55,000 nt of DNA. It comes from Chrysomallon squamiferum. Its lineage: Eukaryota > Mollusca > Gastropoda > Neomphalida > Peltospiridae. How positions within the stretch are numbered: position 1 is the first letter of the stretch; each line of letters opens with the position of its first letter. Position numbers and translations under genes: made by a program. The stretch covers positions 18,821,433 through 18,876,432 of the forward strand of contig CM022678.1 of the NCBI GenBank assembly GCA_012295275.1. Reading direction: 5' to 3'. Below the pieces are notes generated by a model, which made no database searches, had not been told where the DNA came from, and saw only the letters and a list, made by a program, of their open reading frames with translations. Of this stretch, positions 12,294 through 23,168 are shown in pieces.

Positions 12294-12686
12294 GTATGCC
12301 CTCATAATGCAACCAGTTCTGCATGTATTATTAAAAATAATAAACTATTTCTTCTAGACAGAACTGATTGACACGGACGAATGATGAGATCAGTGTAATC
12401 ATAAAATCATGACTAACGTGTAAAATGAAAACAAAAAAACAAAAGTGAAATAAATTTATCAGTGCAATAGTTACTCAATTTTACGAAGGGACGTTATTCG
12501 GGCTATTATTTAAGACATTTTGAGTTCCTTCCCTTGACTAGTACTTGAACTGAAGTCTTAGAAATGAAACTAACGTTAATAAATAAATAAATAAACAAAT
12601 AAACAAATAAACAAATAAACAAATAAATAAATAAATAAATGAATAAAATAAATAAAATAAAATAAAATAAAATAAAATAAAATAAA

Positions 12687-13172
12687 TCATGTCTGCTTGT
12701 TAGCAACTCTGTCAAGGTCGTTGTCACGACTAAAGGCGTAGATGCTGCAGAAGGCTTTGTCGTCGGGTCCGTTGTCCATGACGAGATTCCTGTTCATCGC
12801 CCACTCAAACACGTAGATCTGATATCGATTGACACCTATATTCGGATGTGGGCTGCGGTAACTGAAAGAAGACAGACAGAAATACAAATATTTCATTACT
12901 GTATCAGCCAATGTGTTATTAACACACGCACAGTCTAACAGAACAAGCGAACAAATAGACTTGAAAAAAGGCATGTGTCTGTATATGTGCTTTTGTGTTT
13001 GTATGTGTGTATGTGTGTGTGTGTATAATTGCAATACATTCCTTCCTTCAATACTTCTTTCTTTCCTTCTGTTTGTGGTTGTCGTTCTTCTTATTTTCTT
13101 GTTTATATTATGCAAATAGAAATGTCTATACTTACTTATTACAACACTGATTGGCAACAACAGTTCGTTCAT
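12687..13172 (-). CDS. Last two exons of an unrecognised gene
   Basis: Two minus-strand exons fit together. Exon n-1 is 13172-13136 (37 bp), with a TTTTTCAG acceptor and a GTAAGTAT donor. Exon n is 12861-12687, with a long pyrimidine tract ending TTCTTTCAG and a TGA stop. The junction completes an AAT codon and gives a continuous frame containing ERTVVANQCCNNYRSPHP..., then YQIYVFEWAMNRNLVMDNG, then DDKAFCSIYAFSRDNDLDRV, ending VANKQT. Base composition of the last exon (near 50% GC) is clearly coding against an AT-rich background. The protein end is aromatic, Asp/Arg-rich and without low complexity. I do not recognise the family. The exon before 13172 must end in phase 1 and was not found; a plus-strand gene begins 0.5 kb away, so an upstream intron may span it. 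A (TTTTA)n tract lies just beyond the stop. Confidence 0.6.
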   Translation of the reverse strand: MNELLLPISVVISKYRHFYLHNINKKIRRTTTTNRRKERSIEGRNVLQLYTHTHTHIQTQKHIYRHMPFFKSICSLVLLDCACVNNTLADTVMKYLYFCLSSFSYRSPHPNIGVNRYQIYVFEWAMNRNLVMDNGPDDKAFCSIYAFSRDNDLDRVANKQT

Positions 13173-13617
13173 CTGAAAAATAAAATAAAATAAAATAAAA
13201 TAAAATAAATATTAATAAATAAATGAACAGATGGATGGATTGATGGATGAACTCAGTGTTAGAGATAAAATCTTTCAAAGTTAGAGAATGTTATTTTAAT
13301 AATTTCTGTTTTTCCTTCCGTTTACGTAACGACTTACTCGTGAGTTGTTGTCTGTGATATCAAATCACTATTTTAAAGTTCAGCGATTAATTTTCAAAGT
13401 AGCTATTGTTTTCTCAATCATATAATTACTTTTCCTCTCACCTACTTGTAACTGGTCACTCAAAGCTCTTAATCCACTAATCGCGTTGTTTTTAGCAAAC
13501 AGCTATTAAAGAACGCCTTTGTTTTGTCTCGCCTTCCTTAATTGGTGAGAGACACTAATGGCTGATTCTGCTCACTCGTCAAAACGCGAAGAGTTCAACG
13601 TGCCAGTGTGATTTGGC

Positions 13618-13625
13618 TATATAAA
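13618..13625 (+). promoter_or_regulatory. TATA box TATATAAA
   Basis: A consensus TATATAAA lies about 90 bases upstream of the start codon at 13717. It predicts transcription starting near 13648 and a short leader of about 70 bases. The upstream 100 bases are free of microsatellites and contain CpG-bearing words, unlike most of the window. Confidence 0.65.
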
Positions 13626-13716
13626 CCGAAGTCGTTGTCATGGTTAGTATCTACCTCACTGCTTGTTTCATTCGCACGTTCTCTGTGTATATTTCTTCTG
13701 CATTAACCTGACAAAG

Positions 13717-14256
13717 ATGTCTTCCAGAAAAAGTTTCTCCAGTGTCGACTCCTCTGATAGCAGCAACCCATGGGAAGAAGGTGATTACTTCCAGTGTTCA
13801 CTCATTGATCTCACCGTCATTGGCAGCGACGGCAGCTGCTATTCTGATTCCGACAACAGCGACGCCAGTGACGAGGTCGAACCGGAGTCAAGTCCTCTCG
13901 ATACAGCCTTCATATGCGACGACGAGGACTCGTTTTTGGGAGAACAGCTGATTCGTGTGTGTATACGTCATCAGAAAGCGTGTATCTGCCAACAGACGGA
14001 CGAGAAAGACTGGTCTCAGGTTTCACGACTGAAAAGTTATTCCTCCGCGGTTTGTAACAAGATGGCGGAGAAAGTGGCAGAGGAGAAAGTGAAGCTGAGA
14101 TCCGCAAAGAAATTTAGAATATCGAAAGGCCTAGGATCGAAACTAGTCAGATGGTTCAGTCAAAGGAAAACGACGACGACGGCCGAGAAAAAATCTTCTG
14201 TTCTCGTTTGCGATATGGCAGTCTCCGATCAGCTGAGGTGGTCTTGTTTGTTCTGA
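13717..14256 (+). CDS. Intronless gene, 179-aa Ser/Asp-rich protein with basic C-terminal half
   Basis: The frame has GC-rich codons (GAC, GGC, CTC, AAG), in marked contrast with its surroundings, and a clear TATA box upstream. I chose ATG 13717 (context CAAAGATGT) because the 18 codons before it contain no ATG and run into the leader. The protein starts MSSRKSFSSVDSSDSSNPWE. It has a Ser/Asp-rich acidic region (roughly residues 20-75, with DSDNSDASDE), a Cys-containing stretch (VCIRHQKACICQQ, about residues 89-101) and a basic C-terminal half with Lys/Arg clusters (KLRSAKKFRISKGLGSKLVRWF). No signal peptide or membrane segment is apparent. I do not recognise the family. The acidic Ser stretch resembles casein-kinase-2 target regions and the compact TATA-driven single exon resembles rapidly induced genes; both are inference. 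A polyadenylation signal lies at 14600. Confidence 0.75.
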   Translation: MSSRKSFSSVDSSDSSNPWEEGDYFQCSLIDLTVIGSDGSCYSDSDNSDASDEVEPESSPLDTAFICDDEDSFLGEQLIRVCIRHQKACICQQTDEKDWSQVSRLKSYSSAVCNKMAEKVAEEKVKLRSAKKFRISKGLGSKLVRWFSQRKTTTTAEKKSSVLVCDMAVSDQLRWSCLF

Positions 14257-14599
14257 GCGGCCAGAATTTCATAAAACGAAATGTTATGAACTTCCAAAAC
14301 AATACCTCAGCAAGCTTTTCTGTCCTGGTTTTCCAGCCAGAATATTCTTGCTGTGCCGTCTTTCAGCATACGTCACTGTGCTATTCCTGAAACAGTCACA
14401 GAGATTTGTGGTGTATTTCTCGGATTTAGATACTTCTGTTATTTTTTTTTCTCCCTCTCTATGTGCTCACCTTTGTTTTCTCGAACATGGACTTGGTCTT
14501 CGTCCTCGGTGAATTAAACTGAGAAGAACAAGAATACAAAGTATGACAGCAGTAAAAAGTGCTATTTGTTACTGTGTTTGTGTGAAAATGAATGAATGA

Positions 14600-14605
14600 A
14601 ATAAA
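14600..14605 (+). terminator. Polyadenylation signal AATAAA
   Basis: First AATAAA hexamer downstream of the stop at 14256, giving a 3' untranslated region of about 360 bases for the 179-aa gene. Confidence 0.5.
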
Positions 14606-15008
14606 TACTTAAAATGAGATACTTTGCTTGTTATTCTTATTGTTCACTAGAATTTCTAGTGTCATTTAAACACTAATGTGATGATAATTACTGATTTTTA
14701 TTTTGTGTTTATATATTTATTTAATTATTATTATTAAGTGAGGAAATTATAGAAAACACATTTAGTCATTATTATTAAAATGTCATTTCCATCACGATAT
14801 TCATTTATTTATTTATTTATTTATTTAGTATTTAAACGAAAGAACTGAATACACAAAAACATGAGTCAAAACTTACTAATAACTTTTATTTATAAATTCA
14901 GAAAATGCAAAAAAAGCTAAATGAAACACAATAAAATACAATAAAATACAAACAAATAACTGATATACCGAATACGTTTGCAGTAGAAAAACTGCTATAA
15001 TTTGAATG

Positions 15009-15045
<37 letters not shown>

Positions 15046-15959
15046 TTATTTATTTATTTGTTATTCTGCGCAACAAAGCAAGTATTCAGGGACAAATAAC
15101 TAGCACTTAAATTGCCATTCAGTCAAACAGTTTGTTTTGCCTTCGGGGTTTATCCAGCATATCTTAAAACTGTCTAAACAGGCATTAGAATTGTTTTGAT
15201 GTGCATCTTTCTGTTTTTTTTTTTTTAATACCAAGATTTTTCACATTTGTTTCTAGTGGGACTGAAAAACACGGCAATCACGTACCTTAATAATATTATT
15301 ATTTTATGTTTGACCACACGATCTACTGATAATAATAAAATAGATGTACAATGGATTAACGTCTTGACAAGCTGCCTGATCATAAATTTTATTTAAATAT
15401 TTCAAAATATAGTGTTTAATTTTTTAGCGAGCACATATTTACTTTCTCGTCTATTTTTTATTTTATTTTTTGTTCTAATCTTTAAACTATACCACGCTTG
15501 AAATTGGTTTAATCCCACAAAGAAATAAGTGAGAGAACAAATTTCTGAGTTTAATCTTGTTCCTCCATTTTATAAAAACAACACAGTTTTGATTTAAAGT
15601 TAAATACAGTGTAAACTGTAATTCTATCTTTGTGGTGTAAATTAACAATCACTGATAATAAATTGTCTGTTTATTTGGTCATATTTTAACATTAATTTGA
15701 TTACGGTCAAAGGTCAAAGATGTGAGAATAAGAAATTTGAGGATAATGTTGGTAGCAACATGATCAGCGTATATACAGTTTAATAATTACAGACGTGAGC
15801 AATTAGTAAATATTTACGAATGTATTCGTTACTGCGACTGTTTTTGTTATTGCAATCAATACAGTTATTTTTCTCGTTATAAGTTTCATAGTAGTTGCAT
15901 AATGTTTAAATGATCGTCATTTTCCAGTCGCTTACTTGTGTTACTTGTTTTGAATTTTG
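14606..15959. other. Intergenic DNA, no gene seen
   Basis: Includes (AT)n followed by (TTTA)n at about 15007-15060 and scattered ATTT tracts. No exon-like stretch on either strand. Confidence 0.6.
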
Positions 15960-16353
15960 TTGACCATTAGTATAAAAGCAAAAAACTTATTACTACTGCT
16001 ACCACCACTACCAGTAGTATCACAACTTCTACTAGATTTGTTCATTTACATCATATTCTTTTATTTATTTATCTTTTCAGATCGTTCGGATTTGAATATT
16101 TATTTATTTACTTGATAATGATTATTATCATCAGCAGTAGTAAAAGAAATAAATACAGTTGTTTTTAGTACTAGTAGCAGTAATAGCCTTTCAGTCGTTG
16201 ATATTGTTTCTATATTTTAAATTAGAAACGGATCCAAATAAGAAAAAAACGAAATTTCCAAATATCAACTAAAATAGTTTGCAATTCATTATTATTCTCG
16301 CTGCATATTATCACTGTTATTGTTGTTGCTGTCGTTCTTCTTTCTCGTTATTC

Positions 16354-16396
<43 letters not shown>

Positions 16397-16751
16397 AAGC
16401 ACATGAAGCTGAAATGGGCAAAAGGTTGGTGTAGACATTTCACCTGTTAACAGTACCTTCACACGAAGCTCTTTAAATGAAAAATAAGATAAATTATAAC
16501 TTCTTACACATCCAACTGTAAATTACCAAATTACCAAAAACTATTCACGTACAAAGATTTTATCATTAACACAGTTCGCTGACCTGGAGGCACAATTCGA
16601 CACAAAACAATAAAAAAAGAGAAAAGGATACTCTAAATAGCATTTGATTCTAAGCATACATATTCTGAAACTGAAAAATTCAGTAATCGAAAACATTTCC
16701 AGTCCAAGCATTTCATTTCAAATTTTTCTTAGGATTTGTAAATTATCAAAT
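15960..16751 (-). repeat. 3' flank of TPR-TIR copy A, shared with copies C and D
   Basis: Blocks here recur downstream of the other genes: an ATTTGTTCATTTA..TTTTCAGATC block (16034 here, 36475 and 43290 in C and D), a GTCGTTGATATTGTTTCTATATTTTAAA-like block (16193 and 36716), and an (ATT)n tract followed by GAAAATGTCAAAAGnTTGGTGTAGACATTTCACC-like sequence (16400, 37013, 43512). This shows that the duplicated unit extends about 0.8-1.3 kb past each stop codon. Confidence 0.7.
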
Positions 16752-19286
16752 TTACAAACTGACGTCAGCATTAACAAAAAGTGGAAAAGTTTTAAGCAGC
16801 CAGTCCACTGCAGCTTTGTCGTCTGCATCGTCTGGTGGAGTTTTTCCTGTTTTGAAACCATTCAGTTCTGTGACACGGTGAGTCTCTCCTGATTTCAAGC
16901 ATACAATCATCATCTTCTCATTTTTGGTAGCAGTGGCTATTGCCAAATCAATGATCTGTTTCCATTGTGTGTTTGGCGTATAGGAATTGACAACCACAAT
17001 AATGCATCGAATAAGAGGCATCAGCTGTTCGTAAAAAGATATTTCATCCACTGCATCAAACGAAAGCTCATCATTTCTCGTGACTTTGAGACCTGTATAG
17101 TCTTCCAGAATTTCCTGAATTTTGTTTGAAATCTGAGATGTTTCCCAGTCGTCTTTGTCATTGAGGATCATGAAATCAGCACCATTTATTTCATCTTCTT
17201 TCTTCGTTTTGTAGTAGAAGGTAAACATCCTTCTGAAACAAGACCAAGCTTTATCCGGTGACTCGCCTCTTGATAAGATCTGCTCTGCTGTTTTCAAGTA
17301 AACTCGATTGACAAGAGGAGAAAAAATGTCATCAGCTTGTTGCGTACCCATCAGCAGACTTACACACAGTCTGGCATTTTCGTATTCTTCTCCATTGAGA
17401 TATTCCTCAGTTATTCCAATCCAGTTTTCTCGTCCCACATTTCGTTTTTGAATCTTCTCATAAATCGGAAGAGAAGGGGTGAACTGACTAATCATATGGT
17501 ATAGATCCTTAACTTGCCACGGTATTTCTACTCCACGTGGACCTTTCGTTTGTGTCACCAAATCAGTCACTGTTCTAAAATGAGTGCGATATGTATACAG
17601 CACTTCTGTCGCAGAAGCTTCTATAGCAAGAATTTTGTAATTCATTTCTTCTTTCTCCAGCCGAGTCTGTTCCTCTCGAGAAAGTCTCCAGTTTCCACTT
17701 TTTTCACGACTGATATTACACAATTCCTTCAAAGCAAAAACTTTATAGAACGGATTGGTATCACTTTCCGTTCCTTCTATTACATCTCTTAAGACCAATT
17801 CAGCATCTTTATAGTGTCTGTCACTTATGTAAGCAGAAACCAACTGAAACGCCGCATCAATATTTTCGCCGTGTGTGATTTCAAGGGCTTGTTTTAAATT
17901 CTTAATCGCACGCTGAAATGTTCTCCTGTTATTTGACCATTTCGCTTTTTTCAGCAGAACTTTTCCCAGGTGATGAAGAGCATTGCCTGTAGGCAGAAGC
18001 GTGACTGACTCTTCTAACAGTTTCTCAGCTTTATCCAGTTGCTTTGTGTTTAGGAAATGCTTACCGCAGCTTGCAAGTACAAAGGGGACCTCTTTGCCTA
18101 AATCAAGAGCTTGTCTGGAAATATTCCTGTCTCGAAAGCAGTCCAGTTTGTTGTTTAATCTCGTTTACCAGCATTTGATCTTCAAATGGCGTCCACCTTA
18201 ATTCAAGTAGCTTGGCTAATTCCCCGAGCTCGGCGTATGCCATGGCATTCAGTGGTTCTGGTGCCTTACTACCGACATCCTGTAGCAATTCATAAGCATC
18301 TAACAGCGTATTTTACCACATCGATACTTGTCTGAAATGAATAGCCTTGATCGGACAGACATCGTCTAAGTGTTAGACCCTCACCAAATTTCCACTCGTA
18401 TTCTTCTGGATATTTCTCGTTTACTTTTCTGTACAACTTCACAGACTTTAGATAAGAAGCTGGTGAAATCCGAGCGTAGCAATAAGCAAGTTCAGCTTCA
18501 GCTACAGCACGCATTCTATCCAGGTCTCCCTTCAGGTTTTCCAATTCGATTAATTCTGATTCAGCAGAACGCTTATACTGTTTTAACAGAAAACGGACAC
18601 GATTTGCCCTTGCTACAATGTTAGTACGATCACGATGACGGACTTTTAAATTTGTCTTGATTGCATTGTCTCGATCTCCTAGCAAAAACAGCAAGAAGGA
18701 AATAAAATTGTCGTCTCGATTTCTTTCCATCAAACTGCGTTTCTCTTCTTCCTGTCCCCGTTGTAACTTTTCAAGTATTTTTTCTCTGCGTTGTTTTGAG
18801 CAGTACATGAGATCTGTAAGATGAAAGGAGTGAGCAAACGATTCCAATCTCTTTTCGAAGGAAATGTCCTCATCCGTATCTGAGAAATAAAATGCAAGTA
18901 ATTGGAAATTGCTCAAGGAAAGCCACTAAATCAAAAGTGTATTTCTAAAATATAAAGATACATTTTTTGTTTTATTATTATCTTGTTTTGTATTGAAGAT
19001 TTGTAATAATAAAATATTTTTGTTACTGAATGTCTCTCTCTCTCTATTTTTCTTATATAAATAGGTGTGTGTGTCTGTCTGTGTGTGTTTGTGTGAGATT
19101 TTATTTAGATGTCTGCATGTAGAAACCTCTTAGTGAAAGAATAGCTTGTTTATAAAAGGAAGCAGAATAAAGTAACATCAAGGTGTAATCATACGAAATT
19201 TCTAATTAATATTTCTCACCATCAATCTTTATCCTGGCAAAATCCGTCTCTGTCGACGTTGTGGTTTGCTCTTTTTTCGCAGCCAT
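16752..19286 (-). pseudogene. TPR-TIR gene copy A (IFIT-like TPR plus TIR-like domain), two frameshifts
   Basis: Exon 1 is 19286-19220 (67 bp, starts MAAKKEQTTTSTETDFARIK; acceptor TTTTAG 3 bases before ATG, donor GTGAGA). Exon 2 is 18879-16752 (acceptor TTTCTCAG). The product aligns end to end with intact copy C: N-terminal helical segment, TPR-like repeats, then a TIR-like C terminus (ADFMILNDKDDWETSQ..., CIIVVVNSYTPN). The reading frame is broken twice relative to C and D. One extra base lies near 18288-18295, before LLQDVGSK. A second extra G lies near 18113, within the YFQKALDLG equivalent. Everything else is open and well conserved, including 364 codons at the 3' end. It may therefore be a young pseudogene, or a functional gene with two sequencing indels; transcript or read data would decide. 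Two promoter-like repeats lie upstream. Confidence 0.82.
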
Positions 19287-19589
19287 TATCTAAAAGAAAG
19301 TTATAAAATATTTTACTAATATTGTTCTTCTTATTGAATACCATACATTTAAAAAATATCTTTCCGTCGATTTAGGAGATTTTGTTTGCTTAGCAGAATT
19401 TCCATTTTTTTTTTCTGTTTCTTACGTATTTATTTAGGAAATTGAAACCATACATACCCAAGTTTTGTGGAATAGGTGTGTGTGTGTGTCTGTCTGTGTG
19501 TGTTTGTGGAATTAGAGAAATACGGTAAATATTCGGATGCATAAACAGATTCAGAAATTCCAGTGCAATGACTGAACTCCCAGTGTAGC

Positions 19590-19626
<37 letters not shown>

Positions 19627-19719
19627 TGTTCGTTTCTAATAGTTATTTTTCGTTCCATTCATATGAAATATGTTCTAATCTATACATAACTCATTTTTGT
19701 AATTTTTATCTATAAACAC
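19287..19719. other. Presumed intron between 5' non-coding exon and coding exon 1 of copy A
   Basis: Contains a GTGTGTGTCTGTCTGTG-type tract near 19478 and (AAT)n at 19590-19625. The strong 3' splice site at its left end (TTTCTTTTAG, just above 19289) marks it as intron of the minus-strand gene. Confidence 0.5.
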
Positions 19720-20600
19720 TAGCAGGCCCAGCAGTTCTACACTTATTCACCTGTGTCAGCTGACATGAGTCACCTATTTGAATATCAGCCGATATATACA
19801 AATATAGAAACAGTAACGGCTGTGTGAAATTAGGTCACTGAATAACGCAACAAATATATCGAGTAAAGTGTCCATTAACATGTAATAAATATGTGTAAAG
19901 CAGTTTATAGTGGGATATTTTCTTTTTCTGTTTGTACTGTTTCGAGGATTCAGAGCTGTGTAGTGTCAGATAATAATCTAAGAAATGACATGCGTCTACA
20001 CTTTAACTTTTATAATAATACAAAAAGAAAAAAAAATTAAAAGAAAACACAAAAAGTGACAAGGAAAATTTACGTCTTGCCCTGATATAAATGTTAATTT
20101 TTATTAGGTCACCAAAATCTTACTGTTTCCAAAAAGCTTCCTGGTCGATTTACGTGATCTTATTACTTCTGAGAACAAACTGATTTTAATTTAATTTCTT
20201 TTGTTGTTTATGTCATGTATCTTAGCGTATTATACGTCCTTGTAGTTGTCGCTGTAGTTCTTATATATCAATAAATTATTCGTTAATTATATTTATAATT
20301 TAATAGATAAACTATTAGTTAAATATAAAACATATGATCGAATTAACATATCTTAAACCAAACTTACACGTTCTCTCTGGATGTCATTTACTCCGAAATT
20401 AACAGTCGGTGTTGTGTAAGCGACTACTTTCTTATTTCCTTTTTAAATTCCAAGGATCGGTGCACTAAAAGGACATAATCATCGTAAAAGCCATATAAGG
20501 AATGTTTCCTAATACGGTAATGCTACGTGTAGGTTTAAATATTAAAGAAAACATTCTTATCGGGAAAGCTATATCAAATTCATGAAAACGTTTATTATGA
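19720..20600 (-). promoter_or_regulatory. Promoter-like repeat copy 1 (upstream of A)
   Basis: Contains AAATTAGGTCA (19827-19837) and, at the far end, a putative non-coding first exon. That exon has a donor CGT|GTAAGTTTG with its last base at 20368, and a TATA-like CTTATATGG (minus strand, 20500-20492) about 130 bases upstream of the donor. In C and D the homologous block sits at the same relative place. Splicing from this donor to the acceptor beside the ATG at 19286 would give an intron of about 1.1 kb. Confidence 0.55.
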
Positions 20601-20603
20601 TGA

Positions 20604-20655
20604 TGATAATTATTATTATTATCATTATTATCATTATTATTAATATTAATATTAA

Positions 20656-20708
<53 letters not shown>
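20604..20708. repeat. (ATT)n microsatellite
   Basis: Imperfect ATT run at the junction of promoter-like repeat copy 1 and the next block. (ATT)n tracts occur at the same homologous place in several other units (28268, 34770, 42247, 48070, 49367, 51363). Confidence 0.95.
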
Positions 20709-20712
<4 letters not shown>

Positions 20713-21265
20713 TGATAGTGTTATTGTTATTGTTATTGTTACTATTATTATTATTCAGAATTTCTTTCGTTCATTTTCTTTTTCTTTTTCCTTTTTTCAG
20801 TCTTCTTCAGAAAAATGAAACTTTCGACTTCTCAATATTAGTGATTCAAAAAATAATTCACGTCCATTTAAGAGACGTGGTATTTTCTGAGCTATGCTGA
20901 ATTTTTATTTAACGCTTTGTGTTACTTTTACTATAATTCTTTCTAGTAATAACTCTTATATGTCAAAACGAAATTCGTGAATCAGATGTGTATTTTTATA
21001 CAAACTTAAATATTATTTTGTACGAAATTTAGCAATTTAGCGAACGTGACGAAGCAAACTGAAAAGACGAATTAGTAATTTTCGTGGTATTAGAAAAAAT
21101 AAGATAAAAATTCGTTCAATGAATTTCTTTTGTTTGTGTAACTAAATACTGAATTAATCAACGCATTTACAAATGTAATATGAAATACAAAAATAAAAAA
21201 TAAAGCTAACTTTTTATATTTACATAATTTGGCTACGAATTTACGGGAAACTGATTTAAAAAATC

Positions 21266-21315
<50 letters not shown>

Positions 21316-21539
21316 TGTTTGCTGCATTATAGAACGTATGTGGAAACATGAAATCAAATACATATTTATTTTCTATATAATTTATCTATTAATTTTCTCG
21401 AACGTGTCTAAACAAAATGAAAACAAATGAGACTAATTTTTATGGAATTAGAAATTAAAGCGAAATATTCAGATCAATGCTCAAATGAAACAGAACCTAA
21501 CCAATACATAAAACATGTTTCTACTTTATATATGATAAC

Positions 21540-22110
21540 GCTAGGACTCCCGAGATATTTATTATTTACTTTTACCACACTATATGAGCTAAATGCATGG
21601 CTGCTGTCAGCCGATATATAAACACACACAAACAGAAACTGCTGTGTCAAATTAGGTCATGGAAATAGGTCATTCAGACACACCCGGAAGATATTAGTAA
21701 TACTGAATAAGCCGTTTACAGTAGAATTTATCTTTTTCTATAACATGCAGAAACTGCACACGTCTAATGTTTGTGTCAGAGAACAATGAAACAAGTGACC
21801 CGCGTCTAGATTTTAATTTTAATAACGCAAAGATAAAATAATTAAAAGAAAAAATCTCAAATCAACTTACACGTTCTCGCTGGTTGTTCGTTACTCCAAA
21901 TGTCAGTGTCACATAAACAACTACCTTCTAGTTTCCTTTTTAAATTCCACGAATCGATTCAGTAAGGGGAGATAATCATTGTAAAAGCTGTGCAAAATAT
22001 GTTTTCTAATAAGATAATGTTATGTGTAGGTTTAAATTTTAAATAAAATATGTTTATTTTGAAGGCGAGATCAAATTGATTATGTGGCTTTATTATTTAT
22101 TTATTTTTAT
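21540..22110 (-). promoter_or_regulatory. Promoter-like repeat copy 2 (upstream of A)
   Basis: AAATTAGGTCA lies at 21649-21659 and the GTAAGTTG donor ends a putative exon at 21871. The CGAGAACGT exon end and the AAATTCCACGAATCGATTCAGTAA-type block (21944-21967 on plus) are conserved. The TATA-like word of copy 1 is degraded here to ATTTTGCA. Confidence 0.5.
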
Positions 22111-23168
22111 TTTATTTGTTCCACTCTGTTCTAACATCCAGAAAAATGAACCGTATGCCATTTAAATCTTAGTGGTTCCAAATAAGTTTCCAATTAAACT
22201 AAATTTTACTGGTGTCAAAAAGCTTTCCCATTGATTTAAGTGATCTCATCGTTACCGAGCTAAGCCGAATTTTTATTTGTGTTAATTTGTCGTGTTGATT
22301 GATACTTGTGTTTTTGTTTATCAAAAATACTTGCAGTTATATCTCTTGTATCTAATGACTAATCACGAAGCAAATTCATATTTTAATGTTAATTTAATGC
22401 ATTTTTTATAATAGTACATAATCTATACATTAATTTTCGTGCAGTTAGAAAAAAAAAAGATAAACATTGTGTGTTTATGTATATTTGAATAAACTGTTGA
22501 AAGTGTTCTTACTCAGGTCAAACTAAAGGTCCATACGTCTCTGTGTATGAAGTGGTTTCGTTATCCGGATTCGCTTCAGGAGTGGATAATGTTTTCTTTT
22601 TCTTTCTTTTTTTTGCAATTGCACAGAAGCTTGTCACGGCTACTGACAACACCAACAACAATAATAACAAAACCTGTATATGGAACGTTTTCTAAAATGG
22701 TAATGCTATTATATTATCGCATGACAAGAATAAAGGCATACTTATCATTGGATGTCCTTATTATGTATAATCACTATTATTTAGAAATATGATACGTTTA
22801 ATGTCGAATTAATTATCTGAAATGAAGGCAGGCTGTTTGTTGGTTATTGATAATGAAATGAAACACATGACAGATTAATATCCACAGTTTGCTACTTTCA
22901 GCTTTCAGAGATCATTTCCATCAAAAGTATGTGCATCGTTATCTTTTTTCTTTGCGGATACAAAATAAATTTTCTAATCCTCTCCAATATATTTCATTTC
23001 ACGTCAAACATGGCTTCCAAGACTTTAAGTGTTTTGGTCCGGGTACGTGTAAATGTTGAACTGACTCTCTCAGAAGTTAAATTCGAAACGGAAACATAAT
23101 CAGTCTTATGCACACTAAAGTATTCACGTGCAATGTACGCCCTTGTTGATTTGCCAATATACGTCAGG

